Shown here: one piece after another, positions 1 through 8,677 of the stretch
How the letters are laid out: every line of letters starts with the position of its first letter
Numbering within the stretch: position 1 is the first letter of the stretch
DNA from: JAFGQU01 sp964483625
GTDB taxonomy: Bacteria > Omnitrophota > Gorgyraeia > Duberdicusellales > 4484-171
NCBI GenBank assembly: GCA_964483625.1
Contig: CAZABB010000001.1
Coordinates: 1-64,000 of the forward strand
Direction: 5' to 3'
DNA length: 64,000 bases
Made by a program: the position numbers and the translations under genes
Notes under the pieces: generated by a model
Seen by the model: only the letters and a program-made list of their open reading frames with translations
The model's database searches: none
Told to the model about the DNA's origin: nothing

Positions 1-112
1 CTGTCAATTTGCGAATAATAGTTTACAGTATCCAAACAAATCCTTGTTTTCCTCGCCCCCACTTATCACAAAATATGTTTCTCGCCTATCTCTCCCTGCC
101 ACCCTTGCCTAC

Positions 113-141
113 TTTACTCAACATTTTTCTTCTGATAGAAT
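113..141 (+). promoter_or_regulatory. Candidate sigma70-type promoter for the first operon
   Basis: TTTACT at 113-118 and TAGAAT at 136-141 are separated by 17 bases. Transcription would start near 148, giving a leader of about 150 bases before the ATG at 299. The rest of 1-298 holds no convincing gene. The only ATG-initiated frame I checked (from 75) encodes 22 hydrophobic residues without a ribosome binding site. Confidence 0.35.
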
Positions 142-151
142 AGCGATACCG

Positions 152-187
152 TGACAATGCGACACCATTTCCCAGGAAACATTGTCA
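152..187. repeat. 8-bp inverted repeat just downstream of the candidate promoter
   Basis: TGACAATG at 152-159 and its exact reverse complement CATTGTCA at 180-187 enclose 20 bases. It lies a few bases after the predicted transcription start, so it could be an operator or a leader hairpin. No T-run follows, so it is not a terminator. Confidence 0.35.
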
Positions 188-298
188 ATGCTGTAAGGGA
201 AAAGTGTTTATCAAACTATCGTCGCAGCGAAAAAAACATAATGAGTATTTCTCCCCACTGACTGATTACGGATTGAAGACCGCGGTCAGATAATACGT

Positions 299-1681
299 AT
301 GGCAAAAATCAACATATGCCTCCTCTTCCCCAGATTGAAATACATATCAGGAGATCCGCCTCTCGGAATAGGATATATCGCCTCGTATCTGAAAAAAACG
401 CTTCGTAACGTAAATGTTTCAATCATCGACGCAACATTTATGCGCTCTTTGAAAGCTGTGCTGAAAACGATAAAAGAATCTTCTCCCGATATCCTAGGGA
501 TATATGCGGATGCCGTCATGATGAAAGATACTCTGACTATCGCCGAGTGGGCCAGAAATAATAAACTGTATACTGTCGTCGGAGGACCACAGGCAACGGT
601 TCTTTCGGAAGCCTTTGCCGGGCACGCCGATGTTATCGTACGCGGGGAGGGAGAGTTCATTTTTGCCGAAATTGTCCGGAGTTACGGTATGAAAGATTTG
701 TCGCATATCCCGGATATATGGTGGAGGAAGGACGGAGAAATCAGAAAAAACCCTCCCCGTGATCATTTTCTTCCTTGGGATGAAATCCCTTTCCCCGAAA
801 GGGGACTGTTCCCTATGGAAAAATATCTGGACTACTGGAATTACCTGGATGCGATAAATCCGCGCCTATGCGGAACAACGATGATTACTTCCCGGGGATG
901 TCCTTTTTCCTGCAGTTACTGCCAGCCGACGATACGCACAATGTTCGGGAAGACAATCCGTTCCCGTTCGCCGGCCAATGTGGTTGAAGAAATCAGAACT
1001 TTGAAAGAACGCTATCATATCGACGGCGTATTCTTCCACGATGATACGTTCACCGCACACGCATCATGGATAAAGGAGTTCTGCCGCGAGTTGGAACACG
1101 ACACATTACCCATTCTCTGGGGATGTAACAGCAGGATTGACACCGTCAATGACGATATGCTCAAGATGATGCATCGGGCGGGCCTTCGGAAAATTCATTT
1201 CGGTATAGAATCCGGCTCACAGCGGATACTCGATACCGTGTATCATAAAGATCTGAACATCGAGAAAATCAGAGAGGTCGTCTCTTCCACAAGGAAGGCA
1301 GGGATTCATACGATGGGATTCTTTATGCTGGGAGCGCCCTCGGAAACGGAACAGGATATCCGCAAGACCATATCTTTCGCGAAAAATCTTCCCCTGGAAG
1401 AAGCGTCTTTTTTCCTAACCACACCTCTAGCAGGCACATATCTTCACGATATGATTCTCAATGACCAAACGTATCGAATACCCCTTCCTTATGAGGATTT
1501 CGATTACTACACGCACTATTGTATTCAGGGAGGCATCGGGCGCACGCGAATTAAATTTCTGCAGATAAAAGCGTTCTTATTTTTTTATCTTCACCCCTCC
1601 CGGATTCGGTATATAATCAAATACGTGTTTTCCGTAAGAGGCATAAAAAAACTGTTCAATAAAATCGTAAGGATCCGGTAG
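299..1681 (+). CDS. Cobalamin-binding-domain radical SAM protein
   Basis: The protein has 460 residues. The first ~150 form a Rossmann-like cobalamin-binding half, with VVGGPQATV near 91-99 followed by VIVRGEGE. A TIM-barrel radical SAM core follows, with 4Fe-4S ligands C201, C205 and C208 in RGCPFSCSYC, and FGIESGSQRI further on. No DxHxxG cobalamin motif is visible, as is common in this family. Such enzymes often methylate unactivated carbons; the substrate here cannot be read. The C-terminus is basic (ends KIVRIR). It is the first gene of a three-gene operon, 12 bases before the methyltransferase. The ATG at 299 has no clear Shine-Dalgarno sequence. Confidence 0.9.
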   Translation: MAKINICLLFPRLKYISGDPPLGIGYIASYLKKTLRNVNVSIIDATFMRSLKAVLKTIKESSPDILGIYADAVMMKDTLTIAEWARNNKLYTVVGGPQATVLSEAFAGHADVIVRGEGEFIFAEIVRSYGMKDLSHIPDIWWRKDGEIRKNPPRDHFLPWDEIPFPERGLFPMEKYLDYWNYLDAINPRLCGTTMITSRGCPFSCSYCQPTIRTMFGKTIRSRSPANVVEEIRTLKERYHIDGVFFHDDTFTAHASWIKEFCRELEHDTLPILWGCNSRIDTVNDDMLKMMHRAGLRKIHFGIESGSQRILDTVYHKDLNIEKIREVVSSTRKAGIHTMGFFMLGAPSETEQDIRKTISFAKNLPLEEASFFLTTPLAGTYLHDMILNDQTYRIPLPYEDFDYYTHYCIQGGIGRTRIKFLQIKAFLFFYLHPSRIRYIIKYVFSVRGIKKLFNKIVRIR

Positions 1682-1693
1682 GAGGAATCCCGT

Positions 1694-2368
1694 ATGGAGT
1701 TATCCGACATCCAAGCTCACGCGTTCGGCGATACCCACGACATCGCTTTCGGCCTTATAGAAAATGAGAAAGGAGAATGCGTGCTGGACGTTGCCGCGGG
1801 AGAAGGAATACTGGCGTACCGGCTGCTTCAGAAAGGTTTTCGGGTAACCGCGGCGGACATAGAAACAAGCCAATTCAAATTAGATCGGATTCCATGTGAT
1901 TACGTTGACCTTAATGACAACCTGCCTTACGAAGACGAAACATTTCATTGCATTGTATGCGTGGAAACGTTTGAGCATCTGTGCAATCCCGGACTCTGCC
2001 TCGATGAATTCCAAAGAATCCTAAAACCCGGCGGAACACTCATTCTTTCGACCCCCAATATCACGTCATTGATATCCAGAATTATTTTTTTATTTTCGGG
2101 GCAATACGGCAATTTCTACAATATGCGTTCATCGTGCGTGGATAAAAATAACCGGGACCGGCACATTATGCCCTTACCTCTATGGCTGTTACAATATCAT
2201 TTACAACGGGCTCATTTTAGAATTGAAAAGGTAGCCTACAGTAACGGCGGCCTGGAGATCCCCACGAAAAAACGTCCCTGGAAAAAGTTGATTTTCCTTC
2301 CTCACGGCAGACTGTGCGGCAATAGCGTCATTGTCAGGGCCCGGAAAGAGATACAGCAGAATACTTAA
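1694..2368 (+). CDS. Class I SAM-dependent methyltransferase
   Basis: The protein has 224 residues. Motif I is VLDVAAGEGILAYRL near residue 31, the acidic ribose-binding strand is TAADIE, and the post-motif region has EDETFHCIVCVETFEHL, typical of the UbiE/Methyltransf_11 type. The LKPGGTLILSTPN segment is the usual beta-5 strand. The Shine-Dalgarno GGAGGA overlaps the stop codon of the upstream gene, eight bases before the ATG, which indicates translational coupling. The acceptor is unknown; O- or N-methylation of the product of the flanking radical SAM enzymes is an inference. Confidence 0.88.
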   Translation: MELSDIQAHAFGDTHDIAFGLIENEKGECVLDVAAGEGILAYRLLQKGFRVTAADIETSQFKLDRIPCDYVDLNDNLPYEDETFHCIVCVETFEHLCNPGLCLDEFQRILKPGGTLILSTPNITSLISRIIFLFSGQYGNFYNMRSSCVDKNNRDRHIMPLPLWLLQYHLQRAHFRIEKVAYSNGGLEIPTKKRPWKKLIFLPHGRLCGNSVIVRARKEIQQNT

Positions 2369-2372
2369 GTGC

Positions 2373-3836
2373 ATGAAAAAAAACAGCGCCACCTATCTCA
2401 ACTGGCAATCTCACGGACAAAATATACTCATCGTATTCTTTACCAAGATTCCTTTTCCCTCACCCGGTGTGCACTTTGAATCGACCGTGTTAAAACTCAA
2501 CCGGACCGCCGCACGTATTCTTGCGTTCACGGAGAATCCCTGGATTTTCTCCGAAGTAAAGAACGCTCTCAAAAAAAACGGCTATTCGATCCGAAAAAAA
2601 CACGAAAAGGAAATAAAGCGGTTTACGGAAAACCTCGGCAGTATCGGCCTGAGGGAAACGTTCCCGGAAAATTACGAACAATACAGAGACTTTGTTCTCT
2701 CCCCGCGCACGGCCGGCGGAAATAAGCGGCGGTTTGAAACTCCCCGTATTTTACTCCATAAGAGATTCTCCGGTCTGCCTCACGATACATGGTCGATCCA
2801 TGCGGGCAGGTATGCGTCGCGAAAACAGTTTTTTTATCCTATAAAAGTCAATTTCGGTATTACGCGCAATTGCAATCTGCATTGCGATTATTGCTATCTG
2901 GCAGACGAAGGGAAACCTTATTACGAAGATTTACCTCTGCGGGAAATCAAGAAAATCATTGATAACCTGAAAAAAAGCAATGTTCAACTTGTGAATTTAT
3001 TCGGGGGAGAACCTTTTTTCCGAAAAGACATATTGGAAATAATAGAATATATCCGAGAAAAAAACATGCAGGTCACTATCAATACCAACGGCACATTACT
3101 TGTTGAAAGTATGCTCGAACAGCTGAAAAGAACCGGCATCTATTCCCTTCACATAAGCCTGGACGCCGCCACGGAGGAAACCTTCGGATATATGAGAGAA
3201 AAATCGGTATTTCCCATAGTAGTAAGAAACATCGAAAAAGCGACGTCGCTGGGACTGCCGGTTCAGATAAATTTTACCGTAACCCGCGTTAATTTCCGTG
3301 AACTTCCTTCCGTATACAGACTCGCCCGGCGTCTGGGCGTCGGGACGTTTTCAGTCGGTTCCCTGAACAGAATAGGATGCGGCATGCAGAATAAGGATAT
3401 TTTCTCCCTTCCTTACTTCTTTTATATCTGCTGGGTAAAATTCTGGCAGCGCACACTCGCCCCCGGGGGAAAAACGTTATTTTACATAAAAGAACGGTGC
3501 GATGCGAATATCTACACGTACATAGACCATAAGGGATATCTTCACTTTTGCACGTTAATACCCCGCACAATGCCTCTGGGCAATCTTCTTAAGGAAGATT
3601 TACTTACTATCTGGCATTCGGATACGTACACACGCCTGTTTGATCTTGACTCTGTCAAGGAGCCCTGCCGGTCCTGTTTTTTTGAAAGGGAATGTCCCAA
3701 AGGATGCCGGGCGGAGATTTACGCCAGAGAAAGCGATTTTTTTGCCGGTAACACTGATTGCCTGCGAGGTAAAGTATCCCAGAAAGTGAAAGGTCTGGCT
3801 TCCTTTTTGAAAAAATCCCCCTCAGATCTTTCTTAA
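2373..3836 (+). CDS. Radical SAM/SPASM enzyme with N-terminal PqqD-like (RRE) domain
   Basis: The protein has 487 residues from the ATG at 2373. An upstream TTG at 2331 would overlap the methyltransferase and is less likely. Residues ~30-95 (VLKLNRTAARILAF ... RFTENLGSIGL) have the pattern of PqqD-like peptide-recognition domains. The radical SAM ligands are C167, C171 and C174 (CNLHCDYC), and LFGGEPF is the GGE motif. The C-terminal SPASM cysteines are numerous (CRSCFFERECPKGC and more), implying two auxiliary clusters. PqqD-like domains bind leader peptides in RiPP pathways, which suggests a peptide substrate, but no precursor gene is visible nearby. The end overlaps the convergent next gene by 15 bases. 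Confidence 0.85.
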   Translation: MKKNSATYLNWQSHGQNILIVFFTKIPFPSPGVHFESTVLKLNRTAARILAFTENPWIFSEVKNALKKNGYSIRKKHEKEIKRFTENLGSIGLRETFPENYEQYRDFVLSPRTAGGNKRRFETPRILLHKRFSGLPHDTWSIHAGRYASRKQFFYPIKVNFGITRNCNLHCDYCYLADEGKPYYEDLPLREIKKIIDNLKKSNVQLVNLFGGEPFFRKDILEIIEYIREKNMQVTINTNGTLLVESMLEQLKRTGIYSLHISLDAATEETFGYMREKSVFPIVVRNIEKATSLGLPVQINFTVTRVNFRELPSVYRLARRLGVGTFSVGSLNRIGCGMQNKDIFSLPYFFYICWVKFWQRTLAPGGKTLFYIKERCDANIYTYIDHKGYLHFCTLIPRTMPLGNLLKEDLLTIWHSDTYTRLFDLDSVKEPCRSCFFERECPKGCRAEIYARESDFFAGNTDCLRGKVSQKVKGLASFLKKSPSDLS

Positions 3837-5015
3837 AAATTTCTTTCTCTCTCCGGCTTTGACCGATTTTAATAAATTTATCGCGCTAACCCCGCAAAGA
3901 CCATAGGTAGGCGGAATATCTCCGTTACAGAGAGGATCTTTTTCCCGGCAGGAGCCTTTTTTGAGAAAAGAATACAGATGGCATCCCCCGCCGCACGTAC
4001 TTCTGCTTTCACACCGCGCACAGCCCGCCGGCAGCGCATTCCATATCTTCCTTTTCTTTTGAAGTTTCCGGCATATACTGAGAAGGGATTCTTCCCCGAT
4101 ATTACCCACACGCAACGCCGCGGGGGCTTCGGCACAGGGCAGCACGGACCCATCCTGCATGATCGCGGCGCTGTTATTACCAAAACACGTGCACAGATTG
4201 GAACGCAAAAGAGCTTTCGCTTCAATAACATCGTTCAAGCGGGAATACACCGCCTTTACCGATTTCGACAATTCGGACAGTTCTTCTCTCGACAATTCCA
4301 GTTCTTCATTTGTCTTCTCATCTTTTACAGGGATATACCGTTCACAGACCGGCAAAGCCCCCATTTCAACGACATCATTGATTATCTCTCTGATATGGCC
4401 GATATTGAGTTTTGTCACGACAACAAACGCAATCACCATAATGCCGTTTTGAACGCAGGCAGTGATATTTCTTTTTATTCTCTCGAATTGATCGCTACCG
4501 GTATGCTTTTCATATATCTTTCGGTTATAATCGTATTTGACACACAGAATAAGATTGCTATTCATTTTCTTCAATCGTTCCAGCCATTCGTCGTTTATAT
4601 GCGTTCCATTCGTCACTATCGTCACCCCCATGCCTCTTCGCTGCGCCGCCGTTAAAAGCCGGTACAAATCCTTATACAAAAACGGCTCTCCTCCCATAAG
4701 ATCGATATGGGAAACGCCTATGGCTCCGGCTTCCTGAATAATACGGATCCATCGCTCGGAAGGGAATACTTCGGGCGCATTTTTGGCCGCGTAGCAGTAG
4801 ATACAGTTGTAATTGCAGGCTGACGTAATATGCAGCTGAAGGGTCCGGACAAACGGGAATATTCTCCGGTATATCCTTTGCAGGATAAACCTGAGCCAAG
4901 AAATCCGGCAGAAACGATTCAACAGCCTCCAGAACATCATCCGATGAAATAAACCGTATCTTTCTGAAAACCGTTCCATTATTCCGCCGTTTCCCGTTTT
5001 ACCGGCATGATTCAT
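3822..5015 (-). CDS. Radical SAM/SPASM protein
   Basis: The protein has 397 residues from the ATG at 5015, which forms an ATGA overlap with the stop of the upstream gene. A 13-codon longer start at 5054 and a shorter one at 4979 also exist. The cluster ligands are C67, C71 and C74 (CNYNCIYC), with LMGGEPFL as the SAM-binding GGE motif. The C-terminus carries a full SPASM set (CTCFGN, VLPCAE, CARCESRSTCGGGC, CREKDPLC), so two auxiliary 4Fe-4S clusters are expected. SPASM proteins modify peptides or small molecules such as aminocyclitols. It is the last gene of a long minus-strand run. Confidence 0.87.
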   Translation of the reverse strand: MNHAGKTGNGGIMERFSERYGLFHRMMFWRLLNRFCRISWLRFILQRIYRRIFPFVRTLQLHITSACNYNCIYCYAAKNAPEVFPSERWIRIIQEAGAIGVSHIDLMGGEPFLYKDLYRLLTAAQRRGMGVTIVTNGTHINDEWLERLKKMNSNLILCVKYDYNRKIYEKHTGSDQFERIKRNITACVQNGIMVIAFVVVTKLNIGHIREIINDVVEMGALPVCERYIPVKDEKTNEELELSREELSELSKSVKAVYSRLNDVIEAKALLRSNLCTCFGNNSAAIMQDGSVLPCAEAPAALRVGNIGEESLLSICRKLQKKRKIWNALPAGCARCESRSTCGGGCHLYSFLKKGSCREKDPLCNGDIPPTYGLCGVSAINLLKSVKAGERKKFLRKI

Positions 5016-6076
5016 CTTTGCGGCGGGTTTAGATATAACCTGAAAGGCCGGCACATTATATTCGTATAAAAGACATTGACCAGAAGATTCCGGTACTCAG
5101 GAGCCCGTAGCATCTCTCTTATCTCTTTCGAATTTTCCCCGAACCATATTTTTCTGAAATTATAATCGCAGTCCCGGAAATTCCCCAGCACGTAATCCCG
5201 TGAGTAACTCGCGCATAACTCCCCGGAAGACATTACGTAACCGGACGCGATCCCTTCGAAGTTGGCAAGAGAATCGTCATTAAGCAGGTGCGCATAAAAC
5301 GCTTTCCGCAATTTTCCGATCAAAGCCGGCGTACCGCCGTTCTTGGTAAAATCGCTTTCTTTTAATAGAAATCTGAGGATATCGCGATATTCTTCTTTAT
5401 CCGGGGTGATATCGAGATCAAAGTTGTATAAACGCGCTCTGTTTTCGGCCAATTCGGCGATATAAGAGTCCGGCTTTATTTTCCGGACGAATTCATAGAT
5501 ATCCCGGAAAAAAGCGGCATTGAACTTCGATATAACCGTGTTGACTCCGACCGTTAATTGAGAACTGGGTATCTTTCTGAGCCCATAAAACGTACGCAGA
5601 AACCTTTCGAAATTGCCGCTCAGGCCGCGTATTTCGTCATGCTTCCTGCCGACTCCGTCCAGGGAAAGATTGATGATCACATTCAAACCCGGGCACGTCT
5701 TCAGGATCGTCTCCGCGACCGAATGAATCCGCTCGGTAAGCGTTCCGTTGGTCGCGATGGTTAAAAACTCCGGTTTGGTCTTTTCATACACAACCTGTAT
5801 AATACACGCCAGGTCGTCACGAAGAAAAGGCTCCCCGCCCATAATCGTGACGGAAAAAAGACGGCCATACCCGGTGAAAATCTTCTCGTATTCGGCCGGG
5901 GTCAGTTCCCGGGCCGGATCACCCCGCGCTTTCCAGATATTGCAGGTCCGGCACCTTGAATTACATCGATCGGTAACACAAAGCGTGAGAACGCGCGGAA
6001 GCATTTTGGGATGTCCCGTCCACCGGAAAAAATTATACCCTATTATGCTCGGTATGTGTTGAAACATAATCGTCAT
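5012..6076 (-). CDS. Radical SAM protein with reduced C-terminal auxiliary region
   Basis: The protein has 354 residues. The ligands are C38, C42 and C45 (CNSRCRTC), and IMGGEPFLRDD is the GGE motif. The C-terminal part still has the twitch-like pattern SSGELCASY ... VLGNF ... KIWF, but the usual terminal CxxC pair is missing and only MCRP remains. Any auxiliary cluster would therefore be incompletely ligated or need unusual ligands. It overlaps the upstream gene by 44 bases if ATG 6076 is used; ATG 6067 is an alternative. It belongs to a block of four consecutive radical SAM genes. Confidence 0.83.
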   Translation of the reverse strand: MTIMFQHIPSIIGYNFFRWTGHPKMLPRVLTLCVTDRCNSRCRTCNIWKARGDPARELTPAEYEKIFTGYGRLFSVTIMGGEPFLRDDLACIIQVVYEKTKPEFLTIATNGTLTERIHSVAETILKTCPGLNVIINLSLDGVGRKHDEIRGLSGNFERFLRTFYGLRKIPSSQLTVGVNTVISKFNAAFFRDIYEFVRKIKPDSYIAELAENRARLYNFDLDITPDKEEYRDILRFLLKESDFTKNGGTPALIGKLRKAFYAHLLNDDSLANFEGIASGYVMSSGELCASYSRDYVLGNFRDCDYNFRKIWFGENSKEIREMLRAPEYRNLLVNVFYTNIMCRPFRLYLNPPQR

Positions 6077-7529
6077 CTGCCGTCCGTTTTCCCATTGTTC
6101 CCGAGAAAACTTTCCGCAAAAAATTATGAAAAAACCGGGAAAAAGGTCTTATTTTATAATACATCTTTCTATAGTAAGGGTACAGGAGAAGATAGAGAGT
6201 CGTATCTTTGATATGAATACCCGCCAGAATTCTGACAACCGGCAGCAGAAAATTTCTTTTGACTTCCGAATAAAACACATTGTGGTAGTAACAAATCTTC
6301 TTTCCCGAGATCGTCGGGAGATCCAATATCGTTTTTCCCTCATTGTATGCCTTTACTTTTCTTTCACTTATGAGACCCTGCCGGACACACGTATCGTACA
6401 GTTCGGTCCCGGGATAAGGACGGAAAACAAACTGAACCGGAAACGTGGGACGAACCTGCCGATTGAGTGCGATCGTCTGGCGCACGGTATGTTCATCTTC
6501 CCCGGGAAGCCCGATGAGATTCAGCCCAAACGTACGTATGCGGTATGTATCGCATAATTGAAACGCTCTCTTTATCTGTCCATCGGTAAGGTTTCTCCTA
6601 AGAAGCCGGTTGCGGAGATAGACGTTACCGGATTCGATACCTATACATACCGTGTCGCATCCGGCGCGTTTCAGAAGACGCATCACATTCTCGTTCAGAA
6701 CCTCCGGTCGGGCGTTTATTCCAAAAGGCATGTTAATTCTGGATTTATATTCTTTACAAAAACGACTCAAATATTCTTCTTCGAGAGTAAAGATGTCGTC
6801 ATGAAACGTGATACGGTTGAATGTATATCGCGCCGCCAGCTGTTCCAGCTCGCCTATTACATGCTCCACACTTCTTCGCCGTAAAAGCCGGCCTTTTCCC
6901 CTGTAAAGTTTGTGAAGGAAATTATTTACGCAATAAGGACAATTATACAGGCATCCCCGGCTGGACATGACCTCGGCATCCTTAAATTTCCGGTCATTTA
7001 TTATTTTCTGATAATCGAACATTTCTCGATCCGCATACGGCAGTGAATCCAAATCTTCTATAAGCGGCCCGACCTCATTTTTTATCACGTGCCCGTTTTT
7101 ATTGAACCAGAAGTTTTTGATCCGGCTGATATCTTTTTGTCTTTCCAACGCCGTCACTAAATCCCGAACGGCGTATTCTCCTTCGCCCCGGCATATTCCC
7201 GTCACTCCTTTAAGCCCGATACTTTCATCCGGGGCCGCGGTAGGATGCGGTCCGCCCAGGATCACCGGGAGACCATACCGGTCGTATATGTATCCCGCGT
7301 ACCGGGCAACGAGCGTCATCTGATCCGAAGCGGCATATATGCCGATAAGACGAGGGTTCACCCTGTCGATACACGTATCGATGCCGGTAGGATGAAATGC
7401 GCGGGCGACGAAAAGCTCGACAGCGTGTCCGGCATCCTTCAGGACGGCCGCAATACTCCCCAAGCCGTGATGATACCCTACATCATTGAAACCCGGACAT
7501 TCAATGGGATATACGAACAGAATGTTCAC
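6033..7529 (-). CDS. Cobalamin-binding-domain radical SAM protein
   Basis: The protein has 498 residues and starts at a GTG. The cobalamin-binding half spans ~1-150, with VILGGPHPTAAP at about 89-100 and CRGEGEYAV at about 113-121. The radical SAM core has ligands C193, C197 and C200 (RGCLYNCPYC) and the downstream motif CIGIESGN. The C-terminal ~100 residues are hydrophobic and basic (LLLYPYYRKMYYKI), a tail often seen in family members acting on lipids or glycans. It is separated by four bases from the radical SAM gene upstream. The substrate is unknown; a C-methyltransferase role is possible. Confidence 0.87.
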   Translation of the reverse strand: MNILFVYPIECPGFNDVGYHHGLGSIAAVLKDAGHAVELFVARAFHPTGIDTCIDRVNPRLIGIYAASDQMTLVARYAGYIYDRYGLPVILGGPHPTAAPDESIGLKGVTGICRGEGEYAVRDLVTALERQKDISRIKNFWFNKNGHVIKNEVGPLIEDLDSLPYADREMFDYQKIINDRKFKDAEVMSSRGCLYNCPYCVNNFLHKLYRGKGRLLRRRSVEHVIGELEQLAARYTFNRITFHDDIFTLEEEYLSRFCKEYKSRINMPFGINARPEVLNENVMRLLKRAGCDTVCIGIESGNVYLRNRLLRRNLTDGQIKRAFQLCDTYRIRTFGLNLIGLPGEDEHTVRQTIALNRQVRPTFPVQFVFRPYPGTELYDTCVRQGLISERKVKAYNEGKTILDLPTISGKKICYYHNVFYSEVKRNFLLPVVRILAGIHIKDTTLYLLLYPYYRKMYYKIRPFSRFFHNFLRKVFSGTMGKRTADDDYVSTHTEHNRV

Positions 7530-7533
7530 CGTA

Positions 7534-8580
7534 CTAAAACCAATTGCAGTGCAGGCACGGCTGAGGAGGACGACCGCTCCTCATCCGAATCCTCCAATCG
7601 ATAAATCGCTCATTATTCCATATGCGCAAAGGATGCTCCGCGAAGATGTTCCCGAAAAACATATTATGCAATACGCAGCAGGGAAGGACAAATCCTTTCG
7701 ATGTGATCGACATTTCATGCCAGGGCTGATAACAGCCCGTCCACCGCTGCGGCTGATTGAGTTTCGGCAGGGTGAGTTTTATGCCGTATTTTTCCGCGGC
7801 CTGCTCTGTCTCTCGAAAACGGGAACGGATCTCTGTTTTCTCTCCCGCCGGCAGGGTGCGTAGCGCATGTTCCGCCGTGGAAATGCCCGTTTCATACACA
7901 TACTGTATATCCTGAACCCCGACTTCGGATATCCCCAACCTGCGGGCAAGCTCTACCAACGCCGGTAATTCATGTATATTATTCCTCATCACAATTGAAC
8001 GCAGACTCAGCCGAATGGAACTTTGGCGTTCTTTCTTCAGTCGGATCATACATTCGATATTCCCCAGCAGCACACCAAATTTCACTCCCGCACGGATACT
8101 CTCCACGGTCGCGGCGGTTGCTCCGTCAATGGAGAAGAAAATCCGGTCAACTCCCGATGAAATCAGCCTCGACGATACGTCATTGGTCAACAGCATCCCG
8201 TTGGTGAAAAGAGCGACATGCAGTTTTCTCTTTTTTGCGTAATGGATCATTTTAAAAATATCCTTATGCAGTAAAGGTTCTCCCATGCCCAGCAGGGTAA
8301 CGGCGTAAAGAAAAGGCATGGTATCGACTATTTTCTGAAAATGCCCGAAATCCATTTCGCTCAACCCGTCTTTCTTTATCTCCGGAGCAAACCGGGGACA
8401 CATCCTACAGTTCAGATTGCATTGATCGGTCACCCCGATGACGGCAGAGAAAGGGAAACGGGGAGACCGGGGAATTACGACCATCTGCACGGCATATAAA
8501 AACAAATGCGCGGCGCGGCGCAACGTAAGGTTTTGTAACATATATTTTATGGCAAAAATGATCCGGTTTTTTATCTTCAT
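7534..8580 (-). CDS. Radical SAM protein with twitch/SPASM-like C-terminus
   Basis: The protein has 348 residues. The ligands are C54, C58 and C61 (CNLNCRMC). The SAM-binding segment is LLGMGEPLLH, with GMGE replacing GGE, as in some SPASM proteins. C-terminal cysteines are TGCYQP, VLPCCVLH and PCLHCNWF with the FGNIF turn between them, which is enough for one auxiliary cluster. The N-terminal ~45 residues precede the barrel and are partly hydrophobic. The start ATG at 8580 lies 97 bases after the end of the upstream SDR gene; I see nothing else in that gap. Confidence 0.85.
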   Translation of the reverse strand: MKIKNRIIFAIKYMLQNLTLRRAAHLFLYAVQMVVIPRSPRFPFSAVIGVTDQCNLNCRMCPRFAPEIKKDGLSEMDFGHFQKIVDTMPFLYAVTLLGMGEPLLHKDIFKMIHYAKKRKLHVALFTNGMLLTNDVSSRLISSGVDRIFFSIDGATAATVESIRAGVKFGVLLGNIECMIRLKKERQSSIRLSLRSIVMRNNIHELPALVELARRLGISEVGVQDIQYVYETGISTAEHALRTLPAGEKTEIRSRFRETEQAAEKYGIKLTLPKLNQPQRWTGCYQPWHEMSITSKGFVLPCCVLHNMFFGNIFAEHPLRIWNNERFIDWRIRMRSGRPPQPCLHCNWF

Positions 8581-8677
8581 TACGGGAGACTATTCATCGC
8601 CAAAATCGCAATTCACCAATACACACAAGGGAAAAGATTAACGTGCCGTATACGTTTCTTCCGACATAACGGAAAAT

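Noticed and set aside
75..143. 22-codon frame as a possible RiPP precursor or leader peptide
   Set aside because: It has no ribosome site, no conserved core such as repeated cysteines, and it would start upstream of the best promoter.
299..3836. Classic RiPP gene cluster
   Set aside because: Only the PqqD-like fusion points to it. No precursor, protease or peptide exporter is visible, and the surroundings are sugar-related.
3978..4655. 225-codon plus-strand frame opposite the radical SAM gene at 3822-5015
   Set aside because: It is antisense to a gene with clear cluster and SPASM motifs, and its own sequence has no recognisable domain.
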